Both the position numbers and the translations under genes were made by a program. From Eimeria necatrix (taxonomy: Eukaryota > Apicomplexa > Conoidasida > Eucoccidiorida > Eimeriidae), in assembly GCF_000499385.1 (NCBI RefSeq), contig NW_013654580.1, forward strand, positions 1 through 18,240: a stretch of DNA of 18,240 nt, read 5' to 3'. Of the stretch, positions 7,404 to 15,947 are shown in pieces. Position 1 is the stretch's first letter; the number at the start of each line of letters is the position of its first letter. The notes beneath the pieces are model-generated. The model made no database searches and was not told the origin of the DNA. It saw nothing but the letters and a program-made list of their open reading frames with translations.

Positions 7404-9343
7404 CCAGCGGTGGTGGTCCTGCGTCGAGCGTGCTCATTTTTCGCCAGTAACACCATCATAAATACATTTTAGCCTCATCAATTCAAGATCTTGATGATTA
7501 ATTTCACTTTTTTCCCTTTCGTGCGCTCTAAGACAGGGCCTGCTTGGCCTGCAGCAGTTCAAGCCCAGGCTGGTGGCTGGCTGCCCAGCGGCTGCAGCTG
7601 GGCAGCCAAGGGTCTATTGGAAGATCCTGAAAGGACTTAATGTTTCTTTCACCAAACTTGTTTTAATTTAGTCTAAAGAAGTGCATTTGAGTCGCCTCTA
7701 GGCGGCTGCGGCCTCGCCTGGACACCCGAAAAGTCCGAAAGACTCAACTTGGCGGGCCCCAGAGTTGAAGCCACGCCGCGCTGGACAGCCACTGCTGGGT
7801 CTGACTCCGCCAGATTCAAAGCTTAAAAGATATTAGGCCAGAGTCCCACTGCAGCCAGCAAAGACAGGCTTTATAACTCAAAGAGCAGCAAAGCCTCCAG
7901 TCTGCAGCCGCCTCGCTAAAGGCTTCTGCCATTATTAGGACCAAATCCACGTCTCAGAACTAAAACGTAGGTCAGGGCATCCTGGGGTTGCTCTAAGCTT
8001 CACAAAAAAGGGCCTAAGGGCCTCCGCAGGCCACTAGTTGCTGCATTCTTCCGACTTCGCGAAATTTCAAAGAGTTCAAAACTCGGCAGCCCAAGCCAGC
8101 AGCAGGGCTGTCCTACCAAAGACAAGGTACGGGGGAAGTGGGTGAGGCTTGCGTGGTAATGTGTCCAGGGGCTTTGGAACCTTTGCCTCGCCTCTGCCTC
8201 GCCACTAAACACCAAACTCAACCAAGCATCCCTGAGCAACACCGCAGGTCGTTTTTCTGTATTTCTTACTCACAAATCAAAATCAAACAAAAAGCATTCA
8301 GCAAAGATGACTCAGCGTGCGCAGCTTGGCTGTCGGTGCAGGTCTTCTGTGCCCCTCCCCAGGCGCATATCAGTTGCATGGTGCACTACTTCATACACTT
8401 ATTCTTCTAGACTGACCACCCATGACTCGCGAATGTGACACTCTGCATTCCTCCTAGGCTGCATTCTTATGTTACAAAGTTGGGCTCTTTTTGTTCCCAT
8501 CTAGCCTACAATATAAAGGAAGCAAAACTTCAACTGTACTTCGTTTCGGCCAACAGACTTCGTTATTTTGGCTCCTATAGCACACACGCGAAGCGTCGCT
8601 GGGGTATCACCCCATTTCGCATGCGCAGCAGGCTTGGAAGGTCTCTGACATAATGAGTACTGCAACGTTGTCGATGGTGGCATTGTCTGTCATGGGCTGC
8701 ACCCACATGACTCTTCGTGACACAACATGCTTCAGAACACCTGACCTAGGCTAAACCTAAGTCACCGCGGCAAGACGCCCTTAGCATTATTTTGTGACTT
8801 GATTTGGCCGCTCTGGGCAAAGTACTGAGGGGCTACGACGGAGGTGTTCTCTACATAAAGACTTCGGACATACGAGAATCGGGGAAGTTCGGAAAAGCTT
8901 CTATAGCCCAAGACTGGTAACCTCCTATGTCCTCCAGTGGCAGCGCTTCGCGAAATCAAGAATAGACAGAAAGCATGTGGCGTTTTTCAACACCTTAAGA
9001 ATTTCCAAATTTCTAAGGGGCCAGTGATCCTCATTGTCAGTTTCACTAGTAGCTGTCTATGACTTCCCACATAACATATGGGCATTTGCTCTCAAGACAG
9101 TGCTAGTTCGGCTTAACGGTTGGTTTCAAATTTTCAAATTTAAGATGAGTAAATATGAAAGGACGTCGAGGAGCGTCTAGTATGGCTTGCATAGGCCATT
9201 TCAACTTATTAGGGGATTTATATCATTGCGCCCTTATTCATGCATTTGCTGACATTCAAACGTTGTCTCCCAAGATCCACACAAGGATCCAAGCTCCGCA
9301 CTCGGATTCTCTCTACCCAAAGTTGCACAACATACTCAGCTAT
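7404..9343. other. Gene-free, repeat-poor stretch
   Basis: I see no triplet tracts, telomere-like units, tRNA-like sequence or conserved protein here. Open frames are all under 95 codons and random-looking. The only structure noted is a hairpin at 7,578-7,608. The upstream region of the SET gene (6,812-7,250) likewise shows no recognisable core promoter. Confidence 0.6.
7578..7608. other. GC-rich perfect hairpin, 12-bp stem, 7-nt loop
   Basis: TGGCTGCCCAGC (7,578-7,589) and GCTGGGCAGCCA (7,597-7,608) are perfect reverse complements around a 7-nt loop. No T-run follows and no gene end is next to it. Confidence 0.6.
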
Positions 9344-10167
9344 TGTAGTGCGCAGGCACTACAATGGGGCTTGCTGGTGACCTATAGAGACGGTTAAGAG
9401 GTTGAGACGCGGATTGAGCGCTGTAACCTCTTACCAGTGAAATACAAATGCAATTTATTAACAAATAAACATGTATAGACTAGAAATGCCTGCGAATGTT
9501 CTAAGACTGGGGCGGCCGACAACGCCAGCACAGGTGCGCGTCACATGTAGTGCTGAGGCACTACAATGGGGCTGGCTAGAGTCCTAGAGATGATAGCTAG
9601 CTAGCGACCTGCAAGGGGCCGCGGCACTGGAGGGGGACAGGACCCTCCCAATACATGCAAAAATAAGAAAAACCGTTAGTCAGTTCTAGTGAAAACGTGA
9701 AATGTGCGGAAATCGTGTGGAGACTGGGGCTGGCGATAGCGCCGGCACCAATGCGGGACTCCCCCCCCTAGGGTCTAGGAGGTAAGCTCCGAGAAGGGAG
9801 CGAATCGACGAGAGAGATTCGAGACACTTTTTGAATTGTCGTATTTCGACGGAATAAAGCTATAGAGACCGAGAAATGAGGCTATTCTAGGTGTAGCATG
9901 TAGACCTGTAGAGGGGCAGGAAACAGCGTAGTCGCAGCAGTAGGCGCCGCGCACTACATCACATCCTCCCCGGACCAGCACAGCAAGAGCAAGAAGAAAT
10001 GACTTTCATGAAAGTATCGTTTTTGAGAACTCGAAACAAAATGGTCTTTTTAATACATTTGTAGACGTTACTCGACCGATGCGTCGGCAGTAGAGAATAT
10101 TTCATAGAACGGTCGAGTTGTGGGCAGTGCAGCATCGTAGACGCTGCAGAGAACGCAGTGTATTACA
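9344..10167 (+). repeat. 5' LTR (type A), interrupted by a nested LTR
   Basis: Starts TGTAGTGCGCAGGCACTACA and ends at 10,167 in gtgtattaca. The part at 9,964-10,167 matches, with few changes, the reverse complement of 16,831-17,040 (for example ccgatgcgtcggcagtagagaa and gagttgtgggc). The outer part matches the reverse complement up to 17,231 and 17,653-17,678. Removing the nested copy and one target repeat leaves about 404 bp. A 9-bp hairpin TAAGAGGTT/AACCTCTTA lies at 9,395-9,433. Confidence 0.85.
9546..9958 (+). mobile_element. Solo LTR (type B) nested in the 5' LTR, perfect 5-bp TSD
   Basis: The 413-bp copy begins TGTAGTGCTGAGGCACTACA and ends CGCGCACTACA. It is flanked on both sides by TCACA (9,541-9,545 and 9,959-9,963). 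Deleting it with one TCACA restores continuity of the surrounding LTR, which reads on as TCACATCCTCCCCGGACC and matches the uninterrupted relative near 17,030. No internal sequence remains, as expected from LTR-LTR recombination. Confidence 0.9.
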
Positions 10168-10169
10168 GT

Positions 10170-10187
10170 TGGGGGCCGTTCCGGGAT
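10170..10187 (+). promoter_or_regulatory. Candidate primer-binding site
   Basis: Two bases after the LTR end the sequence reads TGGGGGCCGTTCCGGGAT. Its complement ends in CCA and carries TCCCG, resembling a tRNA 3' end. The matching tRNA is not identified. Confidence 0.4.
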
Positions 10188-10269
10188 AAAAATCTATTTT
10201 TTTCCGGACCTGAGGGTAGAAACACTTTGCTTTAATAATTCGCACCTAGATATCTTAGCTGAGTAGGGG

Positions 10270-10887
10270 ATGCATTTACGCAATGGACGCGTAGTCGGAC
10301 CTATGCAACAGAAGACTTCTACAATGTCAGTAAACAAATTGCCCAGTGGAACACCAGCCCAACCTCGTCATGCCATGCTACTCCGAAACCCACGCGTGGA
10401 GTGGGGATCGCCCCCGACGAACTCGCTGACTTGTACTGCGCTGGGCTACCAACTGACCTCCACCTTCTCATTACAAATAATGGGCTGGTGAACTATTCCT
10501 CCTGGGAACAAGCGGCGACAGCAGCAGCACGACTCTATGAACCTAAGCAGACCGTGCTAGAGCTACGAGAAAGAGCTAGTCGAGCGATAAGAGCTGCTGC
10601 TGAGGCAAATGCAACCTATCGGAAGCAGGGAAATGAAACTAGGCCTGGAAGAAACTCCGGGAACTGCTACGAGTGTCAGGGGCGTGGACACCCGGCACGT
10701 TTGTCTCAGCAAAGGGGAACGAACCAAGCGCCCGGGCGAGACCTGCAAGAAGTGTGGAGGCGTGGGACACTATGCTCGTGACTGTCCTACACACGACCGA
10801 GGCCATGCCGAGCCGGAAAACAAGAGTAGCAGGCAGCCTATCCGTCCTAGCACTGTGAAGACCAAACGGTTAAACCGCGAGGCCTAG
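10270..10887 (+). pseudogene. gag remnant with two zinc knuckles
   Basis: The start MHLRNGRVV is at 10,270. A frameshift follows near 10,400, after which GIAPDELADLYCAGLPTDL and YSSWEQAAT resemble the C-terminal part of a Ty3-type capsid. Most of the capsid core expected between them is missing. A first knuckle, CYECQGRGHPARL, has the C-x2-C-x4-H spacing but loses its last Cys in this frame. After another frame change near 10,700 comes an intact C-x2-C-x4-H-x4-C knuckle (CKKCGGVGHYARDC). The frame ends with TAG at 10,885-10,887. Nucleocapsid would bind element RNA. Confidence 0.8.
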
Positions 10888-10934
10888 GCGTTGTTGGAGA
10901 CGAGCGTTCTAGGCCGCGTAGCCATGGTGAAGGG

Positions 10935-11567
10935 ATGATTTGTGCCATAGCGACAGGCCCTAATGCCATTCCAGTCTCCCTAGAACGGGGAAACCACCTC
11001 CTCAACACGGTAGAGGAAAATAAAACGAGCGACGAGGTCGTGCAGAGGACTCAGCCGCCTTCGGAAACGCGGTTGGAGTCTGGGCCGGTGCCGATGCGGA
11101 GTGAGGAGGCTCCGTGCGAGAAGACGGATAGCAGCGGGAAATTTGCAGAAGCGAAAGAAGAAGACTGCAGGCCAGAAGGGATAGAGACTATGCCGCACTG
11201 GTGGCGGGAAACTAGTGCGAAGGAATGTTGCAACCAAGGAGGAGCCTTGTGTTACATGGGTGCAACAGCGGTACTTCGCGTTGAGCTTGCAGGAAGTTCA
11301 TGCGAGGCGCTTTTAGACACAGGCGCTTCGAGGAGTTTCATTAACCCTAAAACAGTCGAACGATTGTAACTGAGGGTGCGGATACCTCCAGGAGAGCATA
11401 GGCTCACTGTTGCTACAGGTGAAGAATTACGCATTGATCGAGTTGTGACTGGGCTGACGTGTGGAGACGCACGCTTTTCCGGGAACTTTTTAGTGGGAAC
11501 CGTTCCCTATGATTTAGTGTTGGGTTTGGATTGGCTGAGTGAACATAAGGTGGCTTGGTATTTTTAG
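10935..11567 (+). pseudogene. pol: retropepsin-type protease domain with two in-frame stops
   Basis: Frame 0 shows the aspartic protease active site in ALLDTGASRSFINP, a TAA stop at 11,367-11,369, then in the same frame the flap and C-terminal part ending VLGLDWLSEHKVAW. A TAG follows at 11,565-11,567. Both stops are single-codon changes with no frameshift. The enzyme would cleave the gag-pol polyprotein. The ~100 residues before the active site are an acidic, Glu/Lys-rich linker. Confidence 0.85.
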
Positions 11568-12873
11568 TCCGACGAGCTCCGAACCTCTGTGAATGGCCAG
11601 TGGTGCGAGTTACCGGCCGTTAGGACGGGTGAAGAGAGATTGCAGTGTAACAGTCACATAGTAGCACCTCCAAGAACTCCTGCAGAGCAAGCATATAACA
11701 TTTTGACTAAGCAAGTGGAGGGTATGTCAGCGGAGGGGGCTGCCATATTGCTACGGCCGCCACCTAAAAGGTATAAATCCCATGCGAAGACTAAGGCGAA
11801 GGCACGGATAACGGCGCTTGTTCGCCAAGCGGCGGCCGACGCAAAGAATCTCAGGGCACCATTGCACGGTTTGCATTACATCCTGGCTTTGCGCGACGCT
11901 GGCTTGTCAGTGGCTCTGAGGTTCACGGAAAAGTGGCAAGGCGACCTTTGCTGCGCGTTGATCGGGAATCGACCCAAAGCCTCCGGTTCTAGCCGTCCTT
12001 TGACTTCTACTGCCTTGACAACAGCAGAAGATGAAGAAGAGTCTCCATGGCCTACGGCAAAACTCGAACACGATGAGTGGATAAACTCGACACAGGCGCA
12101 AGCTATTCCACTCGAGATTACCAAGGTGTTGAAAGAGTATCGGGAGGTCTTCCCCGATAACTTACCTAAAGGATTACCGCCGAAGCGCCCTCGTGATCAC
12201 TATATCCCACTTGTACCTGGAAAACTTCCTATCTGCTCTCCTACGATAACGGCCGACAAGCGTGATGATGGCTCCGGGGAGAGGAAGATGTGTGTGGTAG
12301 TTACTTACCAGGCTATGAATGCCCTTACAGTCGCTCCTGATATTCCATTACCTCCCATTCAAACAATTCTGCAGATGCTGGAAGGCGCCAAGTATTTTTT
12401 TTTTGGACCTTGAAGCAGAACTCCATCAAATAAGTATGGCAAAGGAAGATCGCTGGAAGACGGCTTTCCGTTTCGTTCTAGGGCTATTTGAATATCGCGT
12501 TATGCCCTTTGGCCTTTAGGGTGCTCCAGCTACGTTCCACGCCAATTAATGCCTATTTACAGCCTTTATTAGGACCTTTATAGTTCCGACCTCTCCGGAC
12601 ACGTTCCCCTCCTGCGACACGTTCTCAGTACTTTTGTGCAAAACCAATTCTACCCAAAATTCCGCAAATGCAAGTTCGGTAGGCAAGCAATCACATATTT
12701 GGGTTATACCATCACTGCCGAAGGCATCAAACCTGCAGAAGATAAAATCCAATCTATCCGGCACTGGCCAGAGGTGCTGGAAAATAAAACGCAAGTGCAG
12801 CCGTGTCTCGGCACCATAAATTACTGTCGCATGTTCATGGGACCGGATTATGCCAACGTTGAGCGGCCTCTAA
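11568..12873 (+). pseudogene. pol: linker and broken reverse transcriptase
   Basis: Frame 0 carries a basic linker, then the RT approach (KVLKEYREVFPDNLPKGLPP and DHYIPLVPGKLP). About 45 residues of the fingers seem missing between ICSPT and DDGSGERKMCVVV. After EGAKYFF a frameshift sits in a T10 run. The next frame gives LDLEAELHQI, RWKTAFR and FEYRVMPFGL, then TAG, APATFHAN and TAA. The Y-x-D-D catalytic box expected about 30 residues later is absent. The frame resumes past the deletion with FYPKFRKCKFGRQAITYLGY and ends near NYCRMF and ERPLNV. Confidence 0.85.
12434..12623 (+). repeat. Inverted duplication, left arm (RT segment)
   Basis: 190 bp, reverse-complementary to 12,873-13,064 with about five differences: a 2-nt deletion here (gccaattaat against gccaacattaat) and a few substitutions. 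This is the copy at the native position of the RT palm. Confidence 0.9.
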
Positions 12874-13064
12874 ACGTGTCGCAGGAGGGGAACGTGTCCA
12901 GAGAGCTCGGAACTATAAAGGTCCTAATAAAGGCTGTAAATAGGCATTAATGTTGGCGTGGAACGTAGCTGGAGCACCCTAAAGGCCAAAGGGCATAACG
13001 CGATACTCAAATAGCCCTAGAACGAAACGGAAAGCCGTCTTCCAGCGATCTTCCTTTGCCATAC
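12873..13064 (-). repeat. Inverted duplication, right arm (inserted copy)
   Basis: 192 bp, the reverse complement of the left arm, placed between ERPLNV and the FKWTELH block of the following RNase H region. The host sequence reads ctaaacgt before it and acgttaaag after it, so insertion used or duplicated ACGT. Reading straight across the junction keeps the original frame. This copy keeps 2 nt the left arm lost, so it is the better-preserved copy. Confidence 0.9.
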
Positions 13065-13081
13065 ACGTTAAAGACATTAGT

Positions 13082-13558
13082 TTCAAATGGACAGAACTTC
13101 ACACAAGGGCGGTGCAGCAGCTCAAACAACGCTTAATGGATTTCACTACATTACAAGTTCCCGACACCACGAAGCCCTTCGAGTTATACACGGATGTTTC
13201 TGGTTATGCGATCGGAGCGGTGCTAGAACAAGAAGGCAAGCCCATCGGTTTCCTCAGCCAAGTTATGGACCCCACACAACAGAAATACTCGATCTACGAT
13301 CAAGAACTCTTGGCGTTGGTTACGGCCCTGGACAAGTGGTCTCATTTGCTGCGTGTCTCCAAAGTTACAGCTCATACAGATCACCAAGCTCTTACGCATC
13401 TCCAACGACTCCAAGCATCGAAGCCTCTGCGCGGACGCACTGCTCGGCGGTTAGATTTGCTGGTCGAGTCCCCGGATTTGCACATCGCTTATGTTCAAGG
13501 AGCGCGCAATCAGGCGGCTGATGCCTTGTCTCGCCGTCCCCGTCTCTCTAACACCTGA
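13082..13558 (+). pseudogene. pol: RNase H domain, intact over its length
   Basis: The longest undamaged pol block. It follows the RT connection (FKWTELHTRAVQQLKQRL) and contains YTDVSGYAIGAVLEQ, YDQELLALV, TDHQALTHL and NQAADALSRRP, so all four expected acidic residues (Asp, Glu, Asp, Asp) are visible. It would degrade the RNA strand of the cDNA hybrid. It ends at TGA 13,556-13,558, beyond which the same frame continues into the integrase linker, so this stop is a point lesion or the old domain boundary. Confidence 0.85.
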
Positions 13559-13582
13559 TCACACGACACACTAACAACACCA

Positions 13583-15098
13583 TTGGTGCTTGCAGTAGAA
13601 CAAACGCGCGCGGCTCCTCGCTCTCGTGGTCAGCCTGATAACTACAAGGAGCTCGCCGGCATTCGTTCGCGACGATCCAGACAACGCACCTTGCCATCAC
13701 CACCTACAACTCCGCCGCCTGAGTCCAATCCAGAGGCGGAACATCCTACACCTGCAACGAAGACACGAGCTGACCCTCCTGAGGCGCCTGAATGGCCGCA
13801 AGCCTACTCGAAGCGTCCTGTTTTCCCCGCTCCCTACAAATTCGCTGCAAAACAACCGGGAGACGCTATACAGGTAGAGCCCGCAATCGTCACGTCACCT
13901 TTCGCTATGTGCCGCCTTCTTTGCACATTTGTATTCACGGACTATGGCGAATCTGTGTTCCACAATTCCCTGAGTTCCTTACGCATGCCTTGCATTCACA
14001 TCATGACCATGTGTCAGCCGGCCAAAAGACGCCAAAAGAAGGCATTCACGGATCTGAGCAAGCAGTACTACTGGCCAGGAATGCGTCCTTACACTACTGC
14101 GTATGTTGAATCCGGTACTCACTGTCGTGCGTCTAAGTCTCTGAGCCAGAAACCTGCACGTCTTCTCCAACAGCTGCTTATCCCTTCTCGTCGGTGGGCA
14201 CACGTGAGCCTCGATTTCGTCACAGATCTTCCCCTTACAACGACAGGGCACGACTCGATCCTTGCCATGGTCGACTCCCTTAGCAAGATGGCGCATTTCG
14301 TTCCCGCAAAGAAGCCATTCACAGCAGCAGACACCGTGGAGATTCTCGCAGACCGTCTTGTATCACGGTTTTCCAGAGGTGCTCATATCGGAACGCGACC
14401 CCCGTTTCCAGTCGGATCTTTGGCAACAACTCTGTAGCCGCTTTAACATCAAACGGTGCATGTCCTCGTCCTACCATCTCCAAAGCGACCCCCAAACTGA
14501 AAGGGTTAACCGCACACCGGAGCAGATGCTTCGTACCTATATCAAATCTGACGAACGCGAGTGAGAGCGTTTGCTTCCGGCCTTGGAACTTGCCTACAAC
14601 ACAACAAGTCATTCATCCACTGAGCTCTCTCCTTTCGAGGTCTTGATTGGCGAGAATCCGCTGACTGCTGCGAATCTTGATATCCTAGGTGCATAAGCCC
14701 CTACACTCACTCCTCCGATGACTAAGCTATTCCGGCAGCTCTGCAACAGAGCGCAGAGCCACATTCTGAAGGCAAAATGCTAGCAGAAGTACTACGCAGA
14801 CACAAAGCGCCGAGCTGTGGAGTATGGGGTGGGAGACAAGGTCTGGCTCAGTAGCAAGCATTTACCGTCCTTCAACAGCTGCCCTAAGTTTGAGCCCCGT
14901 TACCACGGTCCCTTTGAAGCCATTGGACGCATAGGAACTGTCGCTTTCCGTCTTGCTTTGCCTCCCACTTATGAATGCCACAATGTTTTTCATGTTTCGC
15001 AGTTAGTTCCCCACCGCCCCCGGCCTCTAGACTTGGTTCCCCAGGAAGCCGATACAGACTGCCCCCCTATCCGCTATGCAGCAGGCAGTCCGATTTAG
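13583..15098 (+). pseudogene. pol: integrase, frameshifted
   Basis: A Pro-rich linker is followed by the zinc-binding region, split across frames (HHDHVSAGQKT in one, YYWPGM and THCRASK in the other). The core has first Asp in HVSLDFVTDLP with VDSLSKMAHF. A frame change near 14,358 leads to FPEVLISERDPRF and SDPQTERVNR. Stops follow at 14,562, about 14,694, about 14,778 and 15,096. The C-terminal GPF/Y module is clear (YADTKRRAVEYGVGDKVWLS, RYHGPFEAIGRIG, NVFHVSQL). The second catalytic Asp appears as Glu (SER for expected SDR). It would join cDNA to chromosomal DNA. Confidence 0.85.
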
Positions 15099-15254
15099 GA
15101 GTATGAAGCTGATTATATTCTGGGCCAACGCGGCTCAGGCGCCAACGCCCAGTACCTCATCAAGTGGAGAGGCAACCCCGAAGATCAAGCCACATGGGAG
15201 CCCGCTCACCACCTAGCAGGATCTCAGGCTTTGCCACGACAGATGCATCGATAG
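15099..15254 (+). pseudogene. Integrase C-terminal chromodomain
   Basis: After an in-frame TAG the same frame reads EYEADYILGQRG, AQYLIKWRGNPEDQATWEPA and HHLAG, a complete chromodomain signature with the aromatic residues Y, W and W in place. In chromoviruses this module steers insertion toward chromatin with methylated histone H3. It ends at TAG 15,252-15,254, already inside the LTR remnant. Confidence 0.85.
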
Positions 15255-15331
15255 TAGAGAGAATTTCATAGAGTTCCGAAGTTGTGGGCCAGGTAGCATC
15301 GTAGTCACTGCAGAGAATGCGGTGTACTATA
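15240..15331 (+). repeat. 3' LTR remnant (last ~92 bp of a type A LTR)
   Basis: Matches the end of the 5' LTR (10,078-10,167), for example gtagagag/aatttcatag, gttgtgggc, agcatcgtag and tgcagagaa. The first three quarters of the LTR are absent and the chromodomain frame runs straight into it. Confidence 0.8.
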
Positions 15332-15336
15332 GCCAT

Positions 15337-15660
15337 GGCCTCATTGCGTTGCTTCTCCAGTCCCTACACGGCCAGCACGCAAGTAGTTGCCGCTAGTAAC
15401 GCAGGAACCAAGCTCCTTAGAAGGTTGTCTCACACATACTGTAGGCGCTCTATAGTTAGTGGGTTGAAAGCGCTGGACGGCGCAGCAGTGTCCAAGATAA
15501 TTTGACAGGCGTGCCCAGCAACGTCAAACTTAATGCTGGCCATCGTACCCACAGTCCATCGAACACCCATGGAATCACCGGCCAGCACTTCCATCATCAT
15601 TCTGTGCTCCAGTAGGGCAAACAATATTTACTTGGAGGGGGACAACGTCTAATTCCTCGT
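15337..15660 (-). pseudogene. Protease fragment of a minus-strand relative
   Basis: The minus-strand frame at 15,430-15,624 reads MASIKFDVAGHACQIILDTA and NPLTIERL, plainly homologous to the plus-strand protease (VLRVELAGSSCEALLDTGAS, NPKTVERL). The active-site Gly is replaced by Ala (DTA). Stops follow at once. Sequence identity between the two is moderate, so this comes from a diverged family member. Confidence 0.75.
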
Positions 15661-15947
15661 ATCTATCAGCCAGATGACAACCGACGCAGCACACATACAA
15701 CTGGCGCTTTTTGCTTAGTTCCATGTAGTGTTTTGCTCCTCAAATTCATAGCAAACCTCCGTGTAACAAAGATATTTGTGCACGCGTGTTTCTCGTGTGG
15801 AATTGTGAGAGTCTGAAAGCTGGGAAGAAGAAGTATTTTCTTCAAAAATCATGCTGTTTGGAAAAAAAATTTCGGGCAGCTTTATCTGCTCATGTAAGAT
15901 CATGCCGTTCATTGCAGCGAATGAAGCCACGCTATTTTGGAGAAGGG
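15661..15947 (-). other. Probable internal sequence of the minus-strand element, unrecognised
   Basis: This lies between the protease fragment and the minus-strand LTR. A minus-strand open frame runs from the LTR to about 15,715 but shows no zinc knuckle or capsid motif. I assign it to the element by position only. Confidence 0.35.

Larger units (their letters stand above)
9344..15331 (+). mobile_element. Degenerate chromovirus (Ty3 type with chromodomain)
   Basis: A plus-strand LTR retrotransposon in the order LTR, gag, protease, reverse transcriptase, RNase H, integrase, chromodomain, LTR remnant. It is bounded by TG at 9,344 and CTATA at 15,331. The flanks GCTAT (9,339-9,343) and GCCAT (15,332-15,336) look like a 5-bp target duplication with one substitution. 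Protein order and the C-terminal chromodomain place it among chromoviruses, which are reported in Eimeria. It cannot be active: many stops and frameshifts, RT catalytic box missing, 3' LTR truncated. Confidence 0.9.

Noticed and set aside
8138..8653. Possible small genes from short open frames in the repeat-poor stretch
   Set aside because: Lengths of 60-90 codons are expected by chance, and the translations show no motif, signal peptide or splice support.
7404..9343. tRNA or other small RNA gene
   Set aside because: I looked for the T-arm consensus and paired acceptor ends and found none by eye. A covariance-model search would be decisive.
10782..10887. Programmed -1 frameshift between gag and pol
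   Set aside because: The last gag frame and the pol frame do overlap in the expected relation, but the element has too many other frameshifts and I see no slippery site with a clear downstream structure.
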